From assembly GCA_949710005.1 (NCBI GenBank), contig OX453273.1, positions 37,430,538 to 37,494,537 of the forward strand: DNA of 64,000 nucleotides, read 5' to 3'. Positions within the stretch are counted from its first letter, which is position 1; the number at the start of each line of letters is the position of its first letter. Positions 39,250 through 45,000 of this stretch are shown one piece after another. Origin of the DNA: Ricordea florida. Lineage: Eukaryota > Cnidaria > Anthozoa > Corallimorpharia > Ricordeidae. The notes under the pieces were generated by a model, which did no database searches, was not told where the DNA came from, and saw only the letters and a list, made by a program, of their open reading frames with translations. Made by a program: the position numbers and the translations under genes.

Positions 39250-41354
39250 ATTTGCTCATATACGATTCGATTTCGTGGAATAATTGCTAAATATTTTGTA
39301 GATTTCGAACCTCTTGCGGTTTGCCAGCTCACTTCGTAATCGTAACTCCGTTCTATGTGAATTGCAAACTCTTTGTTCCCCTTCTATACTGTTTCCGTGT
39401 AATTTGACGATGTAGAGAACTACAAGCTTCCACATTGCAGATGCGTTTTCGGGCGACTGCATATTTATGTCAGCGCAGTGAAGGCGCAAGATGGCGCTCC
39501 TTGTAAGGGGCTCAGATCATTGAATACCTTGATAAAGAATTATTGAGAAAACTGAACCATTCTTAGGCAACCTAAATTCACGTGAAACCAGCTCAAATAT
39601 TCATTTAGTGTTCCAGGGAGTGTTTCCCTTTGAAAGTTATTAACCTTAGTGTTTACGGTAGCATGAATGATATTGCCTGATGTGAGCTCTGCTCGAGCTC
39701 AGACAAAAGACTGTTAGAACCAACGGCTTCAACACGAAAGGAAAGTTGTCCGATAACTGTTTGCTTTCACTGAGACACGTCATCCCGTAAAAATGTTTTG
39801 CGATTCCTTTGCCTAACCGTTCTTTTTATTCGAGACAATTTTTTTTTTCTGGCGGAGACGCAGATTGAGTCCTGTGGGTGGCAGTTAATTTGGAAAATGG
39901 ATTACGGATCGTGTTGGACATTGTATGGGTGATGTACAAACTAATTTAGAAATTTTTCAGTCATTCTAATATGGAACAAGAGACCTAGTGGATCTGCTTC
40001 AACTTTTATACTGGAAATCGTAACTCTTCTTGACAATCAATTAATGAAATATTTGGAAAGAGACTTGAACGGAAAAATGTGATTTACTATGGACTTGTCA
40101 GATTAGTAGATTATTATTAGATTATTTTGACACAAAAAATGTTGAGAAGTCGTATCGCTGGCGTCATGCAAGCCATTTACTTTTGTGTTACAATGGATTT
40201 TATAAGAGCTATGTGTGTATTTAATTTCCTTTTTGGGAGGTAGAATTCCGAAATTACGAAGAGTGGAATTGTTATGCACTCTACTTTGATCACTGCGTGA
40301 GAGGAAGTTCAAGGACTTAAGGCCTTGCATTTTTGTCTGAAACATCAATAAAAACCCTTTATTGGCCTTTGTGCATTGCAAAATGGCAAATTCTCTTCTC
40401 ATTTCAACGAGCTGTTCGAGTATTAAAGGGACATATATAGTATTCTAACATTAGAAATTAGCATCTTGCTAAGGGCAAGTTTCCGCACGACACTTCCTGG
40501 ACTCCTATGAAATGCATCTTGGGGCCTGTTTCTCAAAGATCCCGCTAACTTTATGGGCGCGGAATTCCATTTTTTGGTCGGAGTCAAGTGAATGTTTGCT
40601 TTACTCTTTACGTACAAACCAGCTCAACGTGCAGGTTAACATTGAATTGCATGGCTCTAATACTGATTGTAAAATTGCGCCAGTCATAAAATAACTTTTC
40701 GGGCGCCTGTTTACTTGCTTAGGTCAACGAGTCATTATCCTACGCTCGGAATTATAAGGTCCAAAAATAGGAAAACAAACTTTGTTTTAGAGTCGCGACT
40801 AGATGCTCTTCATGTGCGAGTGCACTGTACGTGTAATCACATTAATATAAAATAGAACATGAAGCACGAAAAGAGACATTGTTAAAGTTCAATGAGGTAT
40901 AACATAGATTGAAACATTTCCAAACAAGCAATGCAACGGAGAGATTTGACTATCTAAAATTTTTGACCGAGTGCAATATCATATTAATTTAAAAGAAAAG
41001 CGAATTTTACTTGTGATCACTGAAATGATTTTCCTATTGTCAATGCGAGTGCTTGGTATTTTACGGAACAATAGGGAAAGGCACTGCACTCGCTCTTGAA
41101 GCTCGAACGGCTTCAGTTTTAATATTAAACGTTAACAAAGCACCCACCAAAGCATGAACTTGAAAGCCATCAGTCTCTGTGGATTTTGTTCCTCTTGCCG
41201 TGTGCACTGCCACCTCGTATGAATAGGTACACTGTGTGTGGAGACGGAACAGCAACTTGTGCTCTTTCTGCTCAGGAACAGTGGCGCCTCTACCAATCTC
41301 AAATAAATCTATAACTTGCAAGAGCAAGAATGCAACACAGCATAGCCCAACCAT
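2021..41354 (-). CDS. Gene A, whole coding span: giant lipid-transfer-like / FN3-repeat membrane protein (14 exons, 6,816 aa)
   Basis: Exons in transcription order: 41354-41148, 32846-32597, 31808-19743, 19413-17879, 17263-16627, 16053-15514, 15278-15089, 14897-11531, 11126-10623, 9659-9442, 7095-6941, 5278-4825, 2963-2830, 2214-2021. Every junction is GT-AG, every phase matches, and the sum is divisible by three. Predicted order by residue: signal peptide 1-25; vitellogenin-N-like beta barrel and helical superhelix about 30-645; helical rod about 740-1775; propeller-like 1815-2100; furin-type sites near 2140 and 2167; hydrophobic Cys/Trp module 2180-2350; FN3-like repeats from about 2353; second propeller-like region about 5605-6005 plus Cys-rich tail; ZU5/GAIN-like module to 6545; Calx-beta 6560-6670; TM 6677-6698; cytoplasmic tail with FANPIY at 6784-6789. 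It probably acts at the cell surface in lipid or particle binding, or adhesion. The function is inference, and I know no named orthologue. cDNA may add UTR or small exons. Confidence 0.8.
2830..2963 (-). CDS. Gene A exon 13: cytoplasmic tail, first part
   Basis: Residues 6708-6753, found by splice phase rather than ORF length. The acceptor tcgtacctcatcag|GGAAAC restores an Arg codon in phase 2. There is an open frame of 44 codons (ETLPTSSGDQHSPETRF...), then a strong donor TGCTTAG|gtaagt in phase 1. The product is hydrophilic and rich in Lys/Arg/Glu/Ser, as expected for a tail. Phase joins both neighbours without any stop. Confidence 0.72.
2964..4824. other. Gene A intron 12, non-coding
   Basis: Holds a run of about 16 G at 3547-3562 opening a GC-rich stretch to 3730 with repeated TTGGCCCTGGGGTAGGGCATTTG-like units (poly-G repeat family), AT-rich sequence, and the SINE fragment at 4596-4675. 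The smaller intron 2215-2829 shows nothing recognisable. Confidence 0.5.
4596..4675 (-). repeat. tRNA-derived SINE fragment, second copy
   Basis: On the minus strand CCGTCAAGCCTCGTAGCTC, A-box-like (TAGCTCTGTCGGGAGCG) and B-box-like (GGTTGCAGGTGCGATTACC). It shares its 5' sequence with the copy at 1898-1965 and lies in a gene A tail intron. Confidence 0.5.
4825..5278 (-). CDS. Gene A exon 12: Calx-beta domain and transmembrane helix
   Basis: Residues 6557-6708. The acceptor is cgttttcgatag|TTTACA, phase 1, and the donor CTGAGAG|gtattt, phase 2. A single Calx-beta-like domain (LEILVRRAKGSQGNITVQW ... EETTERVVFVQL ... AILIASHE) is followed by a 22-residue hydrophobic helix (WIIIGTSLSVFLVLAIVFFVWW) and a TRRRKR stop-transfer signal. 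This sets type I topology: everything upstream is extracellular or lumenal. Confidence 0.88.
5375..6540. repeat. Minisatellite, about 34-bp unit with 276-bp higher-order repeat
   Basis: About 34 copies of a unit built on GGAGGCAAATTTACCATTTTT plus a variable purine tail (GAGGGGAAGGG and variants). Variant units recur in fixed order: the TAAGGGAAGAGGAGG variant begins at 5491, 5733, 6009 and 6285, so spacing is 242, 276 and 276 bp. That is seven units, then eight, eight. Strong purine bias on the plus strand. It lies in gene A intron 11 (5279-6940). Confidence 0.93.
6941..7095 (-). CDS. Gene A exon 11: GPS-like CHLTQFA segment
   Basis: Residues 6505-6557. The acceptor is tctgtttag|GTTTGA completes the Trp codon (NETW-FDAALTCPDPW), and the donor is TCTTCAA|gtaagt, phase 1. 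Around residues 6527-6539 the sequence is LTVEVCHLTQFAFF. This resembles the Cys-x-HLT-x-FA core of GPS/GAIN motifs, but lacks the usual Cys-x-Cys spacing and the following cleavage tripeptide, so autoproteolysis is not supported. An additional intron end, not a stop, was chosen because the frame continues cleanly into Calx-beta. Confidence 0.8.
8180..8608 (-). repeat. 57-bp in-frame tandem repeat encoding a charged 19-residue repeat (TE-like ORF fragment)
   Basis: An open frame of 142 codons on the minus strand: MSEVDRQRRRARERERRRN, then five to six copies of a 19-residue unit of the type REAERLRAVENRQNCSEES. Unit starts on the plus strand are 57 bp apart (for example 8201, 8258, 8315). Arg/Glu-rich repeats of this kind occur in mobile-element proteins of invertebrates. 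No domain is present to name it, and it is flanked by stops, so probably a relic. Confidence 0.55.
9122..9148. repeat. GC-rich perfect-arm hairpin
   Basis: GCTCC-a-CGCGCGC-ttc-GCGCGCG-GGAGC: 12 paired bases with one bulge and a three-base loop. Probably part of a short foldback element. Confidence 0.6.
9442..9659 (-). CDS. Gene A exon 10: juxtamembrane beta module
   Basis: Residues 6433-6505. The acceptor is aatttacag|CAATTC, phase 0, and the donor GACTTG|gtaaat, phase 2. It reads YSFQIKALDP...FAKPITLSMFYDVDNL...DPVLYLWNPQNETW. This is a pattern of alternating strands ending in an x-LYLWN-x-x-x-x-W unit, which in other large extracellular proteins precedes a GAIN/GPS-like or ZU5-UPA-like membrane-proximal fold. 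The family name is uncertain. Confidence 0.8.
9711..10049. mobile_element. TIR element (about 339 bp) in gene A intron 9
   Basis: Ends are GTTTACCATTTAC at 9711-9723 and its reverse complement at 10037-10049. Internal blocks (TACCTTTTCAGACGTTCCG, TTTACACGGGAAAAC) recur at 63.1-63.5 kb. It creates a long minus-strand reading frame that is not an exon of gene A. No clear target duplication. Confidence 0.6.
10360..10605. repeat. Degenerate GTCAGT/TTAGT simple repeat
   Basis: Cryptic low-complexity stretch of GTCAGTTNGTCAGTTAGG-like words (TTGGTCAGTTAGG, CATTCAGTCAGTCG) within gene A intron 9. No coding look. Confidence 0.6.
10623..11126 (-). CDS. Gene A exon 9: last FN3-like repeat and ZU5-like strand block
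   Basis: Residues 6265-6432, exactly 168 codons, phase 0 at both ends (ttgtggtag|GTCTTT; CCCAAG|gtgagc). The final FN3-like unit (FDASDPESGVTSYDVAWGTAPG) is followed near residue 6387 by YGTLSVPEGAVEGEVKL. This resembles the G-x-L-x-V-P-x-G-A strand of ZU5-type modules found next to membranes. Confidence 0.84.
11127..11530. other. Gene A intron 8
   Basis: 404 bp, AT-rich, nothing recognised. Introns 16054-16626, 17264-17878 and 19414-19742 are likewise free of recognisable features. Confidence 0.5.
11531..14897 (-). CDS. Gene A exon 8: FN3-like repeats flanking a second propeller-like region with Cys-rich tail
   Basis: Residues 5142-6264. It starts at tcttcttag|CTGGCT (phase 2) and ends TTTCAG|gtgaca (phase 0). 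Three to four divergent FN3-like units come first, then about 400 residues without Cys spacing of that type. These are rich in short hydrophobic strands (FGASLDVQSNNVLVVAS, SFGHSLSSNKHIMALAAG), each about 45-60 residues apart, resembling FG-GAP or kelch-like blades. Next is a GSISCVPCEKGRKSFGG / CSVC motif like the ephrin-receptor-type or GCC2/GCC3 Cys module, then two more FN3-like units. The array is therefore not purely FN3. Homology of the propeller region is a structural guess. Confidence 0.88.
15089..15278 (-). CDS. Gene A exon 7: C-terminal half of one FN3-like repeat and start of next
   Basis: Residues 5079-5142. The acceptor is accattacag|GTTTGG, phase 1, and the donor ATCAG|gtaaac, phase 2. 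It encodes the G-x-YxFTVMAVNFAGLQ edge strands, the DFTPPTPK linker and the first strand of the next unit, which continues in exon 8 as MNI-SWLPFIDSESGI. Confidence 0.84.
15514..16053 (-). CDS. Gene A exon 6: FN3-like repeats
   Basis: Residues 4899-5079. The acceptor is ctgtttaacag|GGCCAG, phase 1, restoring VVVDKTG-PVNDGQVLDG across the intron. It holds one full repeat and most of a second (boundary DDTGPIPGSF). The donor is TAACAG|gtatta, phase 1. Confidence 0.86.
16627..17263 (-). CDS. Gene A exon 5: two FN3-like repeats
   Basis: Residues 4687-4899. The acceptor is acaattgcag|GTTCTT, phase 0, and the donor AAGACAG|gtatgt, phase 1. One repeat ends at DSTPPFIG and the next runs to VVVDKTG, completed in exon 6. 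Cys pairs (CSAINTNDC, CVGTQPDQC) follow the array's pattern. Confidence 0.86.
17879..19413 (-). CDS. Gene A exon 4: about five FN3-like repeats
   Basis: Residues 4175-4686. It follows tttttttttgtag|GGCTCT in phase 1 and completes the repeat begun in exon 3 (CIGTSQ-GLCDVRIMTF, the usual Cys-x-Gly-Thr...Cys-Asp strand pair). Repeat boundaries read DTSPPLMG, DSTPPSVG, DESAPRAG, DGTAPVGG and DNTAPVLS. These are extracellular beta-sandwich repeats with paired cysteines (CAGTxxGxCD). The donor is CTAGG|gtaagt, phase 0. No catalytic residues are evident; the role is structural or adhesive by analogy with FN3 arrays. Confidence 0.88.
19743..31808 (-). CDS. Gene A exon 3: 12-kb exon with LLTP superhelix, helical rod, propeller, Cys/Trp module and about 17 FN3-like repeats
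   Basis: An uninterrupted 12,066-nt exon, residues 153-4175. In order: the remaining vitellogenin-N strands; helical repeats about 342-640 with a HEAT-like look; a furin-type HRRKR site near 645; a short beta region (GIFGGSFEVNLDNLAHI...); about 1,000 residues of amphipathic helix, Lys/Asp/Glu rich, resembling coiled coil; a propeller-like region with NHL-like IWISDKNSKNIYSV; RRKRS and RVRRD sites; a hydrophobic module with KWPLKACIELKLRM and repeated Cys/Trp; then FN3-like repeats of about 108 residues, each ending N-aGL-SdGV-VDxTPP and opening WxgFxDpESgI. The acceptor is ttatag|GTATCG and the donor TCAAG|gtaaac. The frame is open throughout, so it is under coding constraint. Confidence 0.9.
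31809..32596. other. Gene A intron 2
   Basis: 788 bp holding a GGGCCGTCC...GTACGGCCC hairpin (about 31931-31954) and the foldback at 32013-32129. The rest shows nothing. Confidence 0.55.
32013..32129. mobile_element. Foldback (near-palindromic) element
   Basis: GTCCGTACTGTAAGTTACGGA at the left and its inverse GTCCGTAACTTACAGTACGGAC at the right, with further pairing inward (TCGTTTTGTCCGCTTGGATT / AATCCGAGCGGAAAAACT) to a GCGCACTTCGCGC centre. Typical of a short non-autonomous inverted-repeat transposon. Confidence 0.75.
32597..32846 (-). CDS. Gene A exon 2: vitellogenin-N-like beta barrel
   Basis: Residues 70-153. The acceptor is tttttcttag|GTCGAC, phase 0, and the donor AAAG|gttttt is weak, phase 1. 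The translation contains the hallmark stretch that precedes the helical domain in vitellogenin, apolipophorin and MTP: a PFYFRQKEHGAV strand-turn followed by a joint to exon 3 that reads FKKG-IVGAFQLNLGN, matching the family's conserved NIKRGILSLFQ-type motif in position and pattern. It is separated from exon 1 by an 8.3-kb intron full of transposons. Confidence 0.8.
34010..34161. mobile_element. 152-bp TIR element (MITE) with perfect 8-bp target duplication
   Basis: Flanked by CGAAGACG at 34002-34009 and 34162-34169. Terminal repeats begin GGTAAGATTTCCGCACAGG and continue through TCTACTTCATTATGCATGCTGTAG, about 45 bp each. An 8-bp duplication suggests hAT-type mobilisation. A sister copy lies at 62954-63110. 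Confidence 0.92.
34812..36757 (-). mobile_element. 5'-truncated non-LTR retrotransposon (CR1/L2-like), with 3' ATG-type microsatellite tail
   Basis: Minus-strand element. After the reverse transcriptase frame, the 3' region ends in GGCTAATAAATGATGATGATG, the short 3' microsatellite tail typical of CR1/L2-type LINEs. No endonuclease domain is present upstream of 36757, where an in-frame stop precedes the first Met, so the 5' part is lost. Confidence 0.82.
34989..36757 (-). pseudogene. LINE reverse transcriptase ORF2 fragment with a C-terminal frameshift
   Basis: 583 codons in the main frame (stop at 35006). RT motifs appear in order: NYRPISLLSN, FLDLSKAFDTLDH, GVPQGSILGPLFFILYINDL, and the catalytic LLFADD (FADD at residues 317-320), then VTKFLGVYLD in the thumb. 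Near 35080 the last frame shifts: the conserved GPRIWN-x-LP ending of this clade lies in the adjacent frame, which stops at 34989. Catalytic residues are intact, but the element lacks its endonuclease and is therefore not autonomous. Confidence 0.88.
37080..37260. repeat. GC-rich interspersed repeat fragment
   Basis: A short GC-rich block in AT-rich intron, with inverted CGCTTCGCGCAAAGCG near 37191-37206 and CCACGCGCGAGACGAGG. It looks like a fragment of a dispersed foldback repeat; I cannot name it. Confidence 0.35.
37925..38525 (+). pseudogene. Recombinase-like two-exon gene fragment, copy 1
   Basis: An open stretch MVERFVEPDEEKIQFLLEN (38031-38087) is followed after a frame break by TKANKYGMKVFDD. 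A downstream piece at about 38299, after a tttag acceptor, reads WFANSKTFDN. The arrangement resembles the N-terminal part of Crypton/DUF3504-type tyrosine recombinases, but the catalytic domain is absent. It starts with GATTGGTTCCCTACTCACAGGC and ends near CTCATATACGACTTGATTTCGTGGAAT. Confidence 0.42.
38630..39300 (+). pseudogene. Recombinase-like gene fragment, copy 2, ending in a palindrome
   Basis: The same layout as copy 1: GATTGGTTCCCGACTCA leader, MEGRFLELDREK, TEANKYGMKLFDG followed by a gtaagt donor, then FANSKK at about 38975. A long near-palindrome (39182-39288: CAATTATTCCACTCAATCTCG ... CGATTTCGTGGAATAATTG) with a GGCGCTACGCGCC centre closes it. Frames are broken in both copies. 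Confidence 0.42.
41148..41354 (-). CDS. Gene A exon 1: signal peptide and first strands of vitellogenin-N-like domain
   Basis: Encodes residues 1-69. The start ATG at 41354-41352 sits in a strong Kozak context (GAAGCCATGG) and opens a hydrophobic signal peptide (MVGLCCVAFLLLQVI). After it comes a Cys-Thr-Tyr-Ser-Tyr stretch and a strand pattern (TDGFQVHAL) like the opening beta strands of vitellogenin/MTP-type lipid-transfer domains. The donor is TTG|gtgggt, phase 0. Reading on past it gives a stop soon after, while joining to exon 2 gives the family-like GFQVHAL-VDVTPL. An AG/gtaagc string lies just upstream of the ATG at about 41375. It could be a UTR splice site, so the 5' end needs cDNA. 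Confidence 0.72.
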
Positions 41355-41683
41355 GGCTTCTGTTGAGTTGCTTACCTGGAAACGAGATAGGTTGATAAGA
41401 CTCTCTAAATTGATGTTGCCCGCGCACGTCACTTATATTGTCTTCTAAAAAGCAGTGTACGCCCCTTTAAACTCGTAGAATTAGTAATACAAAGAAGGAG
41501 GGAAATGCAAAATTTTTATATCAAACAATCACCAATGGAATTCGAGAAAATTGCCCTTCCTCATACCACGAAGGTCACTGAAACAAACAATTTAGGGACA
41601 GGAATAGTTGCACTTTAATGTAAGTCAATGTGCGATAACGGCTCTTAAGTCTTCTTTAATACGCGCGTGAACAAACAGCCTAA
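41355..41683. promoter_or_regulatory. Shared divergent promoter region of genes A and B
   Basis: Only 329 bp separates the two start codons. It holds a CCAAT (about 41533) and an AT-rich TTTTTATATCA (about 41513-41523) usable for the rightward gene. No clear TATA was seen for the leftward gene. Transcription starts cannot be fixed from sequence, and a UTR intron is possible on the gene A side. Confidence 0.45.
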
Positions 41684-42056
41684 ATGCTAAGCATAAAGTT
41701 TGTCGTTCTTGCTTTTATACTTCTTAATCTCGCCCTGGAAAGCGAGTCTTTTTTATTTGGACGTCGTCGCAAACGCCGTCGAAGGCGGTCACAACCGGCA
41801 CCGCCGCCTTGCTCTGCTCGGGACTGTTCAGTTGGTTCTTGGTCCTCGTGGAGTGCCTGTAGTCACCGATGTGGGACGAGCGGAACACAGCGTCGAACAC
41901 GAAGCAAGACTGTAACAGAAGCCTGCGGGGGTATATGCCCGCACACACTTGATCAGACCAGGGCGTGCAACAGAGGCAAGTGTCAAAACCAGGGAACACC
42001 AAACAGCAATGGCTGCACTTGCCGTTCTGGTTTCCAGGGAACGTGTTGTGAAAACG
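41684..42056 (+). CDS. Gene B exon 1: signal peptide, polybasic patch, TSP1, EGF
   Basis: Residues 1-125. The signal peptide (MLSIKFVVLAFILLNLAL) is followed by RRRKRRRRR, a possible convertase or heparin-binding patch. The TSP1 repeat begins GSWSSWSACSHRCG with the WxxW C-mannosylation signature and six cysteines. An EGF-like unit ends FQGTCCEN, with an unusual doubled Cys. The donor is AAAACG|gtaagt, phase 1. Confidence 0.88.
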
Positions 42057-45000
42057 GTAAGTTGTGCGTTTGAACAAATCGAGAAGGCACTGCTTCGTGG
42101 CGGCATGAACAGAAGCTGATATTCGAGGGCTGTGGGTGAAAATCGAGGGTCGTGGGTTGCCGTGGGACACCGATAAAAACGTTCGCTAAAACCCGTTTCT
42201 CGTAAGGCCTGGTAACTTTCCTGAAATGCAATAGACTCCGACCTAAAATTGAAGCTCTGGGCCCGTAAAGTCATATGCACTTCAGAAACACGGACCCTGA
42301 TTTGTTCATTGACTGACTCTCTATACTCAGCTTTCATTGTCCTGTTGACGTCGTCAATCGATTCTTGTTTTTTAAATTCACAATCACGAAATATTCCGCA
42401 CCCTTTTCGATAGTCGTTTGTTTATTAATTGCTTTACATTGTTGTCTATTTGTACTACGTATTCGTAATTTTGCACAAGGCACTACTGAAGCAGAATATT
42501 GTGGAATTTTTTATACTAATGATATGATTCTGCTTTACTTTGATTTGCTGTCATGGAGGACTGCCCAGATAGTAGTTAAGATAAACCAGGGGAACCCGGA
42601 AATAATAGAGCGGAAACCTCCTAACGCAAGAAATTAGGGAAAAAATGCTCATTTCCTGTATAGGTCGAGTGGCAATAAACTCCCCTTTGAAAGGAGTGGG
42701 ACATGAATCTGGCTCTGCCACCATGTTGCCACGTCTGTCGAAGGTGAGTTTACTTTTCTCTCGCTTATGACTAATACAATACGGTATTTCAAGAATGAAG
42801 TTCCGGTGTACTTCAGTTGATCAGTTCCCTCCAGAGATAGGGAATTATGTCCTGTGGCTAAGGACATAAACTTGGGCATTTTGCAATCGGAATATAATTC
42901 CTCAAATACAAAATCGTCTGGTAGATATCATCTGCTGTTTTCTGAAATATTTTCAAGTACTCCGTGAACAAATTAGTCTGCAAAGCGGTTTTCAAATTGC
43001 TGTTGAAGGTTTACTACAGCTGGTGAATGGATTAAGAACTCTGTGCCGCTTGAATGAATTGTCGCAATAATTGACGATTTTACAACCTTGCATGTGTATT
43101 TGCATAAGAGAAAAACAACACCCTTGACGTTTTAGGATATATGGGTAACTAATGTGCGGGATTTGCATTCTTAATATCTCCTTGTGAATGATTTCGTTTT
43201 AGAAGCCATATCGAAAACTCGATATCATGTGCGCCTCATATAAACACTACGAATTTAGTCATTCTCTTTTCAGTGATTGATACTGTATCCCGTCTTTTAG
43301 GTTTAAAATACCTCACGCTCACGATTTTTAACTGTTTTCTTTTGTGCGGGAACACGCGCCCTCATCTCCCAGCAGTAATCAGGAGCCCTGTTTTAATCCC
43401 TGCTGGGGTTTGTCACTGAAATCAAAGGCAAACACGTGTTACCATAATTGCTTGTGATTGGTGTTATTTTAAAGCCAATGTTCTGTCAGTACTCATAATC
43501 ACTGGGATGATAAGGCAAGTCTCAATGAAAACGTAACGAATTTGTCAGTCCCAAAAGCACGGTTCCTCAGTGAGTATGAAGGGTGACATTTCAGTGTTAA
43601 CAATTTTGGTGCATTTTATCAAAACAACAAGACACCTGAAGGCGTTTACGCGGGATGTGTTGGTTTAAAATTGCTGACGCAGCATGATTTTTTTCTGATT
43701 GTGCGATCATGGATATCCATGGTGCAATCCAACCTGACTTGCACGTGATTCGGAGTTACAGCCAATAAAAATCACACAATTTTTTCGGGACGGGCTCGGG
43801 ATACGGGAAAGTTAAAAAAATAAGGCAATTTTTGACTCCCAAGACGACGAAAGGAATGCGCTAAAGAATTTTATACGCTGGCTGACTACGTCATCCCGCA
43901 TAATGAGTAACACATTTGTACTACGGATAGAAATTGAGTTGAACATCTGATTATACCGGTTTGGACTCAAAAGGCTTATTTTTTCTTACCCCAAAAATCT
44001 TCTCACAATATTCTTCGAATTCGCCTCAAAAAATTGTAGGGCGCCAGAGAAACGAAAAAATTATCTTTATTTGCACGAAATCGTATGACATGCAGAAAAC
44101 AAGAAAATCAACTTCAAATACAAGTAACGAAATGCTAGCAATTCCTTCAGTTTATATCAACTGTGGTTCCTACCGGTCTCACATAGTTCAATCATCCCTT
44201 TGGGAATAGCTTACAGCGTGGTAAATTTCTTTTCACTTTTTAATCGTTACCGGAGCAGCACAGGGAAAGCCCTGGGAACAAATTTGAGAAATAATGAACA
44301 TAAAATTAAACAAAGCCTCATTAAGTGGCCTTTTCTTTCTCTTGAATTTTCATTATGAATTAAAACCCATTTCAGTGGGTCTCAATGGGGTTAAATTAAC
44401 TGGAGTACGTATAAAGTAGTTAAAGAAAAAGCTGGTTTTTCGTCGGTAAGAAGTTGGAACATACAAAAAGTGATTAATCAAACGAGTTGATAAAGTACGT
44501 TTTTGCACCGCAGGATGTAAGTGGTGTTGACATTGGAGGGTCTCCCAGGAAGACTCCTTGTTCCCTTGTTCCCTTCCAAAATTGCCTTAGGTTCTCATGT
44601 TCCCGCAGCTTTTCCTTCTTTGTTCCCCATAACATTTCCGCTTGTCACGTATCCCACACTCAATTCCCCGAGCACCTTCTATAGAGTTTTGACAGGTTTT
44701 TTTTCCCGTGTTTTCTAAAACAGGAATCCATGTTCTCTACGATATTTTACCTTCGATCCCTTGTTCCTTAACTCCCCTGGGAGACCCTCACATTTCGAGC
44801 GTTGGCCCTTCGTCCCTCGCTCTAACGCAGGGCTAACGCTCGTGACGTCAGCACTCCTTAAATCATGCAGTGGAAAAAGTTGGGAAAGATCTCATGTATA
44901 TACCCACCACGAATCCCCAACTACGTAAGACACGTTAAATTATTCAATGCACCATTCAATTACGTCAACGTACCATTCAATTCGTGCAGGGGAGTCGTGG

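Larger units (their letters stand above)
32847..41147. other. Gene A intron 1 (8.3 kb), transposon-rich
   Basis: Lies between the signal-peptide exon and exon 2. It contains the 152-bp TIR element (34010-34161), the LINE (34812-36757), two copies of a recombinase-like fragment (37925-38525, 38630-39300) and an inverted third copy of their leader (33580-33630, GATTGGTTCCCTACTCACAGGC). It also holds a near-duplicate of about 45 bp at 33375-33470. The stretch 39300-41147 shows nothing recognised. Confidence 0.6.

Noticed and set aside
41360-41390. AG/gtaagc just upstream of the gene A ATG as a donor of a coding exon
   Set aside because: Using it would remove the signal peptide and the ATG in good context. 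It could instead be a UTR acceptor or chance, so only flagged.
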